64,000 nt of DNA, from assembly GCA_949289565.1 (NCBI GenBank), contig CASEOO010000029.1, positions 18,501-82,500 of the forward strand. The letters run 5' to 3'. The position numbers and the translations under genes are program-made. This document shows positions 1 to 8,382 of this stretch, piece after piece. Source of the DNA: an uncultured Bacteroidales bacterium (lineage in GTDB: Bacteria; Bacteroidota; Bacteroidia; Bacteroidales; UBA932). The notes beneath the pieces are model-generated. The model saw nothing but the letters and a program-made list of their open reading frames with translations. It did no database searches and had not been told where the DNA came from. Each line of letters opens with the position of its first letter. Position 1 is the first letter of the stretch.

Positions 1-1
1 G

Positions 2-1273
2 GAGCTGAACATTGCAGATCTGGAGAATGCGACTATAGGGGAGATATTGCTCGTGGCTTCCGCGCTTGAAGAAAGGACAGGCATACCGTTCATCAGGATG
101 GACCAGGGCTCTCCGGGTCTTCCCCCTAACAAGATAGGCATAGAGGCTGAAAAGGCGGCTCTGGACAGCGGCATAGTGTCGCAATATCCTGCGGCGGCCG
201 GTGTGGCGGAACTGAAAGAGGCGGCGTCGCGCTTCGTGAAAGCCTTTGTCGGCATAGATATCAGCGCCAGGGCCTGCATCCCGTCTACAGGAGGAGTGGC
301 TGCGTCATTTGCATCATTCATAGCATGTACACAGCGTCTGGAGGGCAAGAACAGAGTCCTGTTTATCGATCCCGGATTCCCTATACAGAAATCACAGCTG
401 AGAATATTGGGCATAGACTGGGTATGGTTCGACATCCATGATTTCAGAGGGGAGAAGCTGAGGGACAAGCTTGAATCCATGATGTCCTCCGGTGACATAG
501 CCGCCATAGTGTACTCGAATCCTAACAATCCGGCATGGATATGTCTCGAAGAGCCTGAACTGAAAATCATAGGAGAGCTGGCTACGAAATACGATGCTGT
601 GGTGATGGAAGACCAGGCATATTTCTGTATGGATTTCAGAAAATATCTCGGGAAGCCATATGAACCGCCTTATCCTCCTACTGTGGCCAGATACACAGAG
701 AATTACATCCTGATGCTTTCATCATCGAAAATTTTCAGCTATGCAGGGCAGAGGATGGCGCTTGCCTGCATTTCAGATGCGCTTTTCGACCGTTATTATC
801 CGGCGCTTGCCGAACGCTATGCAGACTCGGGGATTTTCGGCCAGACATTCATAGCATCCATTCTGTATATGATCACCAGCGGATGCACCACCTCTACCCA
901 GTATGCCTATGCCGCCATGCTGGAGGCGGCTTGTGAAGGCAGGATAGATTTCGTGGAGGATACCAGGGTCTATGCGGACAGGGCGGAAAAGATGAAACGC
1001 ATTTTCCTGGACTGCGGCTTCCATATAGTCTATGACCAAGATGTCACGCAGAAAGTAGGAGACGGCTTTTTCTTCACCCTCGGCTATGGGAACATGAGCG
1101 GTGGAGAGCTGCTGAAAGAGCTGCTCTACTATGGAGTCAGCTGCATCAGTCTGTCCACCACGGGCAGCGACCAGCAGGGAGTGAGGGCATGTACCTCCAG
1201 AATGAGGGATGAACTCTATCCTGTGCTGCGTCAGAGAATGGAGGCTTTCAGAAAGGACCATCCGGTCTGCTGA
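2..1273 (+). CDS. PLP-dependent aminotransferase, class I/II fold (5' end cut by window)
   Basis: The frame is open from base 2, so the true start lies left of the window; the TTG at 47 is internal. Fold-type I aminotransferase features are visible: a glycine-rich segment (STGGVAAS), the YSNPNNP turn that contacts substrate/PLP, MEDQAYF with the PLP-ring Asp, and LSSSKIFSYAGQR with the Schiff-base Lys. It moves amino groups between an amino acid and a 2-oxoacid in the cytoplasm. The downstream phenylacetate-CoA ligase and ACT-domain genes suggest an aromatic amino acid or aryl-2-oxoacid substrate, but that is inference from context. The family is certain; the substrate is not. Confidence 0.9.
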   Translation, partial: ELNIADLENATIGEILLVASALEERTGIPFIRMDQGSPGLPPNKIGIEAEKAALDSGIVSQYPAAAGVAELKEAASRFVKAFVGIDISARACIPSTGGVAASFASFIACTQRLEGKNRVLFIDPGFPIQKSQLRILGIDWVWFDIHDFRGEKLRDKLESMMSSGDIAAIVYSNPNNPAWICLEEPELKIIGELATKYDAVVMEDQAYFCMDFRKYLGKPYEPPYPPTVARYTENYILMLSSSKIFSYAGQRMALACISDALFDRYYPALAERYADSGIFGQTFIASILYMITSGCTTSTQYAYAAMLEAACEGRIDFVEDTRVYADRAEKMKRIFLDCGFHIVYDQDVTQKVGDGFFFTLGYGNMSGGELLKELLYYGVSCISLSTTGSDQQGVRACTSRMRDELYPVLRQRMEAFRKDHPVC

Positions 1274-1422
1274 TGAAATGGCATCCGCCATGCCGGAGCC
1301 TGGACGCGGCCCCGGATTCAAGTGTTGTATATAAAAGGAAAGGGATTTCGGAGAAACCGGGATGTCAGTTCGCCGAAACCCCTGGCACAGAGTGAAATAA
1401 TTCATCGAACTGACATTATGCT

Positions 1423-2724
1423 ATGATCTGGAACAAGAATAAAGAATGCATGAGCAGGGACGAGATGTCCGACCTGCAGGGAAAACGTCTTCACAAACTT
1501 GTGGAGCTCGTCTATCACAATGTCCCTTTCTACAGGGAGAAGATGCAGGCTCTGGACATGACGCCTGATGATATCAGAACCATTGAGGACATCAGGAAAC
1601 TGCCTTTTACCACTAAGCAGGACCTCAGGGTCAATTATCCTACAGGTCTTCAGGCCGCAAGCCAGTCGGAAATAGTCAGGTTTCATGCTTCGTCCGGGAC
1701 TACAGGGAATCCTACGGTGGTGGGTTACACGCGCAGGGATCTGGAGATATGGAGCGAAAGCGCTGCCAGGGCTTTCACAGCTTACGGAGTCACACGCGAT
1801 GACATCTTTTCCGTAGGCTATGGTTACGGGCTGTTCACCGGCGGACTCGGAGCGCATTACGGCGTGGAGTACGTGGGGGCCACGGTCGTCCCTACTTCCA
1901 CAGGAAACACTGAAAAGCATTTGCGGCTTCTCAAGGACCTGAAGATTACGGGCCTGGCATGTACGCCTTCATACGCATTGTATCTGGCCGAGGCCATGGA
2001 AAAGCACGGCATGACGAAAGATGACATCAGCCTGAAGATAGGTGCATTCGGAGCCGAGCCTTGGACAGAAAACATGAGGCAGGAAATAGAAGCCAGGCTT
2101 GGCTTGCAGGCATACAATATTTATGGACTGAGCGAAATTATCGGGCCGGGAGTTTCATACGAATGCGAGTGCAAGAACGGTTCGCACATCTCGGAAGACC
2201 ATTTCTACCCTGAAATCATCGATCCGGACACCCTCGAGCCGCTTCCGTACGGGACTGCCGGCGAACTCGTCTTCACCACTCTCACGAAGACAGGCATGCC
2301 GCTTCTCAGATACCGGACCAGGGATCTGTCCTCACTGATCAGCGGCCAATGCGAGTGCGGGAGGACGAATGTAAGGATGACCAGAATCATAGGCCGCTGC
2401 GATGACATGCTTATCATCAGGGGTATCAATGTGTTCCCGTCCCAGGTGGAAAGCGTCATACTGGAAATGCCGGAGTTCGAGCCGGTATATCTGATGGTAG
2501 TCGACAGGGTGAACCTGCTTGATACACTTGAAGTCCAGGTCGAGGTCAGACGTGACTATTTCAGTGACGAACTCGGGACTATGCTGCAGCTGAAGAAAAA
2601 GCTGGCTGACAGGCTTAAGAGCATTCTTTCCATCAGCGCCAACGTCAGGCTGATGGAGCCGGGCTCTATTTCCAGGTCTGAAGGCAAGAGCGTAAGGGTG
2701 ATTGACAAGAGAAAATTAAAATAA
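1423..2724 (+). CDS. paaK: Phenylacetate--CoA ligase family adenylate-forming enzyme
   Basis: 433 residues, the usual PaaK length. ANL-superfamily motifs occur in order: the AMP-binding loop SSGTTG (residues 90-95), YGLSEIIGPG around 231-240, TRDLSSL, and the hinge/C-terminal motif IIGRCDDMLIIRG followed by NVFPSQVES. The family activates aryl acids to aryl-AMP and then the CoA thioester. In anaerobic Bacteroidales such genes usually sit with indolepyruvate:ferredoxin oxidoreductase and an aminotransferase, where they may convert aryl-CoA to the free acid with ATP formation or re-assimilate aryl acids. The oxidoreductase genes are not in this window. It lies about 150 bases after the aminotransferase and 13 bases before the ACT gene, in one orientation, so co-transcription is likely. 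Confidence 0.9.
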   Translation: MIWNKNKECMSRDEMSDLQGKRLHKLVELVYHNVPFYREKMQALDMTPDDIRTIEDIRKLPFTTKQDLRVNYPTGLQAASQSEIVRFHASSGTTGNPTVVGYTRRDLEIWSESAARAFTAYGVTRDDIFSVGYGYGLFTGGLGAHYGVEYVGATVVPTSTGNTEKHLRLLKDLKITGLACTPSYALYLAEAMEKHGMTKDDISLKIGAFGAEPWTENMRQEIEARLGLQAYNIYGLSEIIGPGVSYECECKNGSHISEDHFYPEIIDPDTLEPLPYGTAGELVFTTLTKTGMPLLRYRTRDLSSLISGQCECGRTNVRMTRIIGRCDDMLIIRGINVFPSQVESVILEMPEFEPVYLMVVDRVNLLDTLEVQVEVRRDYFSDELGTMLQLKKKLADRLKSILSISANVRLMEPGSISRSEGKSVRVIDKRKLK

Positions 2725-2737
2725 AGTATAAAACGCC

Positions 2738-3139
2738 ATGATTACAAAACAGATATCGGTTTTCCTGGAAAACAAGACGGGGCGCCTGAACGAGGTGACC
2801 AAGGCGCTTGCCGCACATGACATCAACATGCAGGCGTTCTGCATCGCCGAGACCACTGATTTCGGGCTTATGCGTCTTATAGTGAAGGATGCGGACAGCG
2901 CTGCGGCGGTGCTGAGAGATGCCGGTTTCGCAGTGATTCTTACTGATGTGATACAGATTCATTGCCAGAATGTCCCCGGAGCATTGTCCAGAATTCTTGA
3001 GAGCCTGGCGGAAGACGACATTTTCATCGAGTATATGTATGCATTCGCGCAGTCCGAAAGCGCAGAAGTCATCATTAACCCGAACAATCTCCAGAAGTGT
3101 CTGGAAGTTCTGAAACGGAAACATCCTGAAATTTTATAG
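2738..3139 (+). CDS. Tandem ACT-domain protein
   Basis: 133 residues with two ACT-type beta-alpha-beta repeats. The first (about 4-65) begins KQISVFLENKTGRLNEV; the second (about 70-130) contains IQIHCQNVPGALSRILE, both with the typical N/P-G-x-L effector-site signature. There is no catalytic domain, so this is a free-standing sensor for an amino acid. In Bacteroidota such proteins follow phenylacetate-CoA ligase genes, as here (13-base gap), suggesting an allosteric partner for the aryl-acid unit. The ligand is unknown. Confidence 0.85.
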   Translation: MITKQISVFLENKTGRLNEVTKALAAHDINMQAFCIAETTDFGLMRLIVKDADSAAAVLRDAGFAVILTDVIQIHCQNVPGALSRILESLAEDDIFIEYMYAFAQSESAEVIINPNNLQKCLEVLKRKHPEIL

Positions 3140-3181
3140 ACGTTAGAGGGTGACTCTCTGCGTTCTTGTCAAGTAATCTTG

Positions 3182-3228
3182 AATCCAATCCTGCAAAGAT
3201 TTTCCGTGCAATCATGCAGGAACGGATT
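3182..3228. terminator. Possible hairpin between convergent ACT and thiamin genes
   Basis: Arms AATCCAATCCTGCA and TGCAGGAACGGATT pair with a two-base internal mismatch around a 19-base loop. It lies in the 108-base gap between two convergent gene ends. There is no T-run, so intrinsic termination is doubtful. Confidence 0.3.
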
Positions 3229-3247
3229 GCGGCTTTAGCCCGGCACA

Positions 3248-3850
3248 TCAGCCATGAACGAGAGAGGCCCGGATTTCCTCCAGCCCCATGACCTGTTCAG
3301 CCTCAGGCAGGCAAGCCAGACGGTTCACGCAGCCAAGCATGGCCGCTCCGCCGAAACCGAAAGACCGCACCTCTCTGATCCGGTCCGGAGTCACACCGCC
3401 CAGGGCAATGACCTTGCAGTCAATGATACCCTCGGAACAGGCTCTGCCCAGCGCTTCCGGAGAAAACGCCGAACAGTATCCCTCTTTCGACACGCTGTCA
3501 AATATCGGGCTGAGGAAGACATAATTACACGAAGGCTTCCAGAGCTCCACCTCTTCCAGTGAATGACATGACCGGCTGACATGCCCTGCAAAGCCGTCAG
3601 GCACTGAACTCCGCCTGGAATTCAGATGAATCCCGTGCAGGCCGTAAGGCACGGCCAGTTCGAAGAAATCGTGTATCACGATATGTGCACGCTCTTCCGC
3701 TGTCATAGAGTCCAGCAGCCGTGCACAGTCGTCAGCTGCGGCTCCAGGCTTCCGCAGATGCACGAAATCCACACCGTGCGACAGGAGCCGCCTCAGAAAC
3801 AAAACTTCCCCGTCCATGAAAGACGGGGAAGTGATCGCTATCCATAACAT
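3248..3850 (-). CDS. Thiamin phosphate synthase paralogue (ThiE/TenI-like)
   Basis: 200 residues, a compact TIM barrel of the ThiE/TenI family. Visible landmarks: HLRKPG (31-36) in place of the ThiE QLR/RxK strand, HD at 60-61, GIHLN at 73-77, SPIFDSVSKEGY at 114-125 and the phosphate-binding GGV at 151-153. The closer ThiE homologue (4737-5390) is in the same operon, so this copy may be a TenI-type aromatase that oxidises the thiazole phosphate, or a second synthase. It is the last gene of the minus-strand thi unit, 66 bases after the Thi4-type gene. The family is clear; the exact reaction is open. Confidence 0.8.
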   Translation of the reverse strand: MLWIAITSPSFMDGEVLFLRRLLSHGVDFVHLRKPGAAADDCARLLDSMTAEERAHIVIHDFFELAVPYGLHGIHLNSRRSSVPDGFAGHVSRSCHSLEEVELWKPSCNYVFLSPIFDSVSKEGYCSAFSPEALGRACSEGIIDCKVIALGGVTPDRIREVRSFGFGGAAMLGCVNRLACLPEAEQVMGLEEIRASLVHG

Positions 3851-3916
3851 GGCAACAGCAAGTTGATGTTCGTTCTATGTAACTTCTTCTGCCGGGCAGA
3901 GCCTGAGTCCCTGAAA

Positions 3917-4708
3917 CTATTTCAGTTTAGAGATGATCAGTTCAGCCACCTTTTTGCCGGACATGAGCATCCCGCCGAAAATAGGTCCCATGCGCGGAGT
4001 GCCGCTCACTGCAGACGCGGCCATGCCGCATACATACAGCCCGGGATAAATTTCCTTCGTTCCGTTCACCACTTCCTGCTCGCCGGCTATCACATCCAGA
4101 GACCTCTCGCCGATCACATCCCCAGTGTCGGTGGCCAGCCGGATGCCGTTCTTGCGTGCCACGGTCTTGCAGATTTCGCTGTCATGCCCCGTGCCGTCGA
4201 TGACGCACTTCGCCATGATGTTAAGAGGGTCCACATGCAGCCCCTCGCGCAGCACCGGAGTCCAGTTCACCACCACTCCGCTGACCACATTGTTCTTGAA
4301 CACCACATCCTCTACTGAATAGCAGTTGAATATGACAGCTCCTGCATGCACGGCCTTGTAGAGCAGGGCGGAGGTGCTTTCCACCGAATCCATTACATAA
4401 AGTCCGTCACCGTAAGGCTTGTGATTGATTTCGAAATCCTTCACTATGCCGATAGCTTCTTCCTGCACCACGATCTGGTTGAACATCATGGCGCCTCCCC
4501 ACATTCCTCCGCCCGGAGAAAGCTTGCGGTCGAACTGCGCCACCTTCAGGCCGGCCTTGGCCAGATAATATGCTGCAACGATACCTGACGGACCGCCTCC
4601 CACGATGGCTACATCCAGGTCGAGATTCCTTTCCAGCTTTTCGAAATAGGTGCTGATGATACCTCTTGAAACGTTTTTCTCTATCATTTTTCCTCGTTTT
4701 AAGGCCAT
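3917..4708 (-). CDS. thi4: Thi4-type thiazole synthase, sulfide-dependent form
   Basis: 263 residues. The N-terminal Rossmann motif GGGPSG (37-42) binds NAD; PGGGMWGG (65-72) and GTPRMGPIFGGM are typical of Thi4. Yeast Thi4 donates sulfur from an active-site Cys in a suicide reaction. Here the corresponding position is His158 (LHVDPL), as in archaeal enzymes that use free sulfide with iron, so this should be a catalytic, sulfide-dependent enzyme making the adenylated thiazole precursor of thiamin from NAD and glycine. No thiG, thiS or thiH is visible nearby. ATG 4708 is used; Met8 (4687) is an alternative. It lies between two ThiE-family genes on the minus strand. Confidence 0.88.
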   Translation of the reverse strand: MALKRGKMIEKNVSRGIISTYFEKLERNLDLDVAIVGGGPSGIVAAYYLAKAGLKVAQFDRKLSPGGGMWGGAMMFNQIVVQEEAIGIVKDFEINHKPYGDGLYVMDSVESTSALLYKAVHAGAVIFNCYSVEDVVFKNNVVSGVVVNWTPVLREGLHVDPLNIMAKCVIDGTGHDSEICKTVARKNGIRLATDTGDVIGERSLDVIAGEQEVVNGTKEIYPGLYVCGMAASAVSGTPRMGPIFGGMLMSGKKVAELIISKLK

Positions 4709-4736
4709 GCCGACAAGTCAGCATGCCAATATTATT

Positions 4737-5390
4737 TTATTTGCGGCCGGTTACGGCCAATATCCTTTTCATTTCCCCGACGGGATCGTCCGCCCTGAGG
4801 ACGCTTCCGCTCAATGCGATACCGTTGACGCCGGTCTGCAATATCTGAGGAATGTCATCGAATCCGATGCCTCCTATTGCGACTGCAGGCAAGTCTATGC
4901 CATTTTCTTTCATTTGCGCCGTCAGCCTATGATAGCCATCAAGCCCGAGCACTGGAGCGAGATTCTTCTTGGTGGCCGTGAACCGGAAAGGTCCGCATCC
5001 TATGTAGTCCACACCCTGTCTGGCCAGACGGCATATATCCTCGAAAGTATTGGCTGTGCCGCCGATGATAAAGTCTTCTCCTAGTATCTTCCTGGCTTGG
5101 TCCGCAGGCATGTCGTTCTTTCCCAAATGCACTCCGTCAGCTCCGGTACGCTGGACTAGTTCCACATGGTCGTCTATTATGAACACCGCCCCATGCTTTC
5201 TGCATTCAGGCAGAAGCTTCAGCGCTGTCTTTTCTATTTCCTCCTCACCGGCATCTTTCATCCTGAGCTGTATCCACTTGCATCCGCCTTCCAAAGCCAT
5301 CATCGCAGAATCAATATAAGAATATTTCTCCGTGAAGTGCGTGATGAACTGAAGCCGTGACGCAGCCAATATGTCTGCCGATAATTTCAT
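4737..5390 (-). CDS. thiE: Thiamin phosphate synthase
   Basis: 217 residues with the full ThiE signature: QLRMKD (41-46), IIDDH (71-75) followed by GADGVHLGKND (83-93), the phosphate/HMP loop GPFRFTATKK (133-142), and AIGGIG near 176. It couples hydroxymethylpyrimidine diphosphate with thiazole phosphate to give thiamin phosphate. First gene of a three-gene minus-strand unit, 28 bases before the Thi4-type gene. The stretch AGGAC lies just upstream of the ATG. No TPP riboswitch is recognisable in the 132 bases upstream. Confidence 0.92.
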   Translation of the reverse strand: MKLSADILAASRLQFITHFTEKYSYIDSAMMALEGGCKWIQLRMKDAGEEEIEKTALKLLPECRKHGAVFIIDDHVELVQRTGADGVHLGKNDMPADQARKILGEDFIIGGTANTFEDICRLARQGVDYIGCGPFRFTATKKNLAPVLGLDGYHRLTAQMKENGIDLPAVAIGGIGFDDIPQILQTGVNGIALSGSVLRADDPVGEMKRILAVTGRK

Positions 5391-5437
5391 GTCCTTTTTT
5401 TCAAAAACGCGAATATACGCAGAAACCGAGAGCAGAG

Positions 5438-5445
5438 CAAATTTA
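5438..5445 (-). promoter_or_regulatory. Possible -7 element for the thi operon
   Basis: On the minus strand this reads TAAATTTG, matching the Bacteroidetes TAnnTTTG box, about 48 bases before the thiE start. No TTTG -33 box stands 19-21 bases upstream. Confidence 0.35.
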
Positions 5446-5522
5446 TTTGTTCTGCCGAGGTGCTGCAGTATATGTGACGCGATAGCGGCAAATATCGCAG
5501 AAGCCGGCAGCAGGCAAAAAAT

Positions 5523-8006
5523 TCAGACAAACCTTCCGGTTATACTTTCCCGGCAGTCCCTGATCCTCTCGGGAGTCCCGCAGAAAACTATCCGCCCTCC
5601 TTCATCTCCGCCTCCCGGGCCCATGTCGATGATGTAATCGGCATTTCTGATCACATCCAGATCATGCTCTATGACGATGACCGTCGCCCCATGGTCGACC
5701 AGCTTCTGAAAAACCTCCAGAAGTGTCTGCACATCGGAAGGATGCAGTCCTATGGTAGGCTCGTCGAACACGAATATCGAATCCTCCTGTCCGCGGCCCA
5801 TCTCGCTGGCCAGCTTGAGCCTCTGCGCCTCTCCTCCCGAAAGTCCAGGCGTCTGCTCGCCCAGAGTCAGATAGCCCAGCCCAAGTTCCTGAAGCACCTG
5901 CAGCCTTTGCCGCACTGTCCTCAGGTCCGCGCATGCCGCAAGTGCATCGCTTATATCCATGTCCATCAGTTCCGGAAGCGAGTGGAATTCCCCTGCCGCA
6001 TTTTCACGGCGTATCAGGCTGGCCGTCTTGGAATATCTCGACCCTCTGCAGTCCGGGCATGGTATGTCCACATCGGGCAGGAACTGTACATCCAGGCTTA
6101 TCTGGCCTGTCCCGTCGCAGGTCGGACACCTCAGCCGTCCGGTATTGTAAGAGAAATCGCCGTCCTTGAACCCCATCTTGCGGGCATCTTCGGTCTTCGC
6201 GAACACTTTTCTCAGCTCGTCATGGACATTGGCGTATGTCGCCACAGTGGAGCGGACATTGATGCCGATAGGGGAGGCGTCGATAAGTTTCACTTGCCTT
6301 ATGCCTTCAGACTCTACTTTTTTTACATGGTCCGGCAGCTTCCCTCCTGAAATAGCGGCTTTCAGCCCCGGAATCAGGCTTTCAAGCACGAGCGTCGTCT
6401 TTCCCGAACCCGAAACCCCTGTGACCGCCGTGAGCCGGCCTTTCGGAATGTCCACCTCCAGCGGCTTCACTGTATGGATATTGTCCGTGGACAAATGAAT
6501 TTTCCCCTTTCTGAAAATCTCATTGGCGTCAGCCTCCTGACGGATACGGACATTGGCCTTTCCCGACAGGAAAGGGCCAATTTTGGAATAAGGATTCCGT
6601 TTTATCTCGTCCAGTGTGCCTTCGGCAATGACTTTTCCTCCTTTGGAGCCGGCTCCCGGGCCCATCTCTATGATGTGTCCTGATTCCGACAATATCTGTG
6701 TGTCGTGGTCGACCAGTACGACTGAGTTTCCGTCGGCTATGAGGTCTTTCATCACTCCTGCCAGCCCGACAATGTTCGCCGGATGAAGTCCTATGGACGG
6801 TTCGTCCAATACATACAATACTCCTGTCGTTCTGTTCCTGACTGCGCGGGCAAGCTGCATCCTCTGCCTCTCTCCTGTGGACAATGTCGAGGCTGCGCGG
6901 TCGAGGCTCAGATAGCCCACTCCCAGATCCAGCAGCCTGTGCGATGCATCCAGAAATGATTCGCAGATGTTTTCCGCCATGGTCTGCATTTCTTCAGGAA
7001 GCGAGGCTGGAATTCCTTTCACCCACTCCACAAGTTCGAAAAGCGTCATCTTGCAGGCGTCCGCCAATGATATGCCTCTGACTAAAGGTGCACGTGCCGC
7101 GTCTGAAAGTCTTGACCCTCCGCAGTCCGGGCATGTTTCGGTCTTCAGAAACTTCTCGACACGTTTCATTCCCTTTTCATCTTTGACTTTCGCCAAGGCG
7201 TTCATGACAGTATAGGTGGCGTTGAAATATGTGAAGTCCAGCTCTCCTGCCTGATTCGTGTTCTTCGATTTGTAGAAAATGTGCTTTTTCTCGGCAGGGC
7301 CGTGGAATACGATGTCGCGTTCCTTCGGTGTGAGCTGGCGGAACGGTATGTCTGTGCGCACTCCCATTTCCCTGCAGACATCCACCATCAGAGACCACAT
7401 CAGAGTGTTCCACGGGGCTACTGCACCTTCTTCTATGGTGAGGCTCTCGTCAGGGACCAGGGTGGATTCGTCCACTGTCCTGACAGTCCCCGTGCCGTCG
7501 CATTTCGGGCAGGCCCCCTGGCTGTTGAAGGAGAGTTCTTCCGCAGACGGGGCGAAGAAATGCGCTCCGCATTCAGGACAAACAAGCTCCAGCCCTGCGG
7601 CTACGTTCAATGATGGTTTCAGGTAGTGCCCGTTCGGACAGCGGTGCTGTGCCAGTCGTGAATATATGAGCCTCAGGCTGTTCAGCAGTTCCGTTCCCGT
7701 GCCGAAGGTGCTTCGTATGCCCGGTATGCCAGGCCTCTGGTGCATGGCCAGGGCTGCAGGGACATACAGGACTTCATCCACTACAGCCCTTGATGCCTGT
7801 GTCATCCTTCTTCTGGTGTATGTGGACAGCGATTCCAGATATCTTCTCGACCCTTCCGCGTACAGCACACCGAGTGCCAGGGAGGATTTTCCTGAACCAG
7901 ACACCCCGGCTATGCCTACTATTTCGTTCAGAGGCACTTCCACGTCTATGTTCTTCAGATTGTGCACTCTGGCTCCGTGCACTATGATTTTATCAGGCTT
8001 TTCCAT
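5523..8006 (-). CDS. UvrA-like ABC ATPase lacking the UvrB-binding domain (UvrA2/DrrC type)
   Basis: About 827 residues from ATG 8006 (an ATG at 8036 is possible but overlaps the upstream gene more). It has two ABC modules: Walker [10 protein letters not shown] and later GVSGSGKTT, signatures LSTGERQ and LSGGEAQ, Walker [12 protein letters not shown] and VFDEPTIGLHP. It also has UvrA-type zinc sites (CPECG/CPKC, CPDCGGSR, CPTCDGTG/CPDCRGSR). From the first Walker Lys to the first CPxC is 126 residues, against 248 in the canonical UvrA at 21464; the missing ~120 residues match the UvrB-interaction domain. Such class II UvrAs protect DNA from intercalating drugs (DrrC) rather than feeding UvrB. 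It is the last gene of a four-gene operon and overlaps the regulator's 3' end. Confidence 0.88.
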   Translation of the reverse strand: MEKPDKIIVHGARVHNLKNIDVEVPLNEIVGIAGVSGSGKSSLALGVLYAEGSRRYLESLSTYTRRRMTQASRAVVDEVLYVPAALAMHQRPGIPGIRSTFGTGTELLNSLRLIYSRLAQHRCPNGHYLKPSLNVAAGLELVCPECGAHFFAPSAEELSFNSQGACPKCDGTGTVRTVDESTLVPDESLTIEEGAVAPWNTLMWSLMVDVCREMGVRTDIPFRQLTPKERDIVFHGPAEKKHIFYKSKNTNQAGELDFTYFNATYTVMNALAKVKDEKGMKRVEKFLKTETCPDCGGSRLSDAARAPLVRGISLADACKMTLFELVEWVKGIPASLPEEMQTMAENICESFLDASHRLLDLGVGYLSLDRAASTLSTGERQRMQLARAVRNRTTGVLYVLDEPSIGLHPANIVGLAGVMKDLIADGNSVVLVDHDTQILSESGHIIEMGPGAGSKGGKVIAEGTLDEIKRNPYSKIGPFLSGKANVRIRQEADANEIFRKGKIHLSTDNIHTVKPLEVDIPKGRLTAVTGVSGSGKTTLVLESLIPGLKAAISGGKLPDHVKKVESEGIRQVKLIDASPIGINVRSTVATYANVHDELRKVFAKTEDARKMGFKDGDFSYNTGRLRCPTCDGTGQISLDVQFLPDVDIPCPDCRGSRYSKTASLIRRENAAGEFHSLPELMDMDISDALAACADLRTVRQRLQVLQELGLGYLTLGEQTPGLSGGEAQRLKLASEMGRGQEDSIFVFDEPTIGLHPSDVQTLLEVFQKLVDHGATVIVIEHDLDVIRNADYIIDMGPGGGDEGGRIVFCGTPERIRDCRESITGRFV

Positions 8007-8382
8007 TTGATGTTTTTGAGTTCTGTTTCCATTCATCCCATTTTTCTGCCAGGGTTTCTACAGGTATGTCCAGCATCTGCATCTGCCTGAACAGTTCCGG
8101 CAGCGTATCATCCATGAACCTCAGCCTGCGTGCCTGAAGGATTCTGTCTTTGGCATCTTCCGTTACGAAAAATCCCAGGCCCCGGCGCGTCTGTATGATG
8201 CCTTGGAGAGAAAGATTCTCGTATGCCCTGACGGCAGTGTTCGCATTCACTCCGAGATATACAGAAAGTTCCCGGACACTCGGTATCCGTTCTCCGGGAG
8301 AATATTTTCCGGATATGATTTCATCGCATATCCTTTCTGCCATCTGCAGATAGATGGCCTTGTCCTGTCTGAAATCAGTCAT
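7993..8382 (-). CDS. GntR-family (YtrA-like) transcriptional regulator
   Basis: 129 residues from ATG 8382, which overlaps the preceding membrane gene by 8 bases and has a purine-rich GGAAAGGGA just upstream; a longer frame to 8436 lies inside that gene and is less likely. The winged helix-turn-helix (about 10-75) is of GntR type, with IYLQMAERICDEIISGKY, the SPGERIPSVRELS turn, NANTAVRAYENL and GFFV. The short C-terminal part of two helices without a ligand barrel is the YtrA subfamily pattern, whose members repress linked ABC-exporter operons. Here it is the third gene of its own operon, so autoregulation is likely. Confidence 0.9.
   Translation of the reverse strand: MTDFRQDKAIYLQMAERICDEIISGKYSPGERIPSVRELSVYLGVNANTAVRAYENLSLQGIIQTRRGLGFFVTEDAKDRILQARRLRFMDDTLPELFRQMQMLDIPVETLAEKWDEWKQNSKTSNGKA

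Noticed and set aside
773..1405. 210-residue minus-strand open frame opposite the aminotransferase
   Set aside because: It is antisense to a well-conserved enzyme and has no family features; a shadow of codon bias on the other strand.
5391..5522. TPP riboswitch upstream of thiE
   Set aside because: I looked for the conserved CUGAGA and ACCUGAU-type segments on the minus strand and found neither.
5664..6350. 228-residue plus-strand frame across the UvrA-like gene
   Set aside because: It runs antisense to conserved ABC motifs; Cys/His/Pro-rich composition is that of a reverse-frame shadow.
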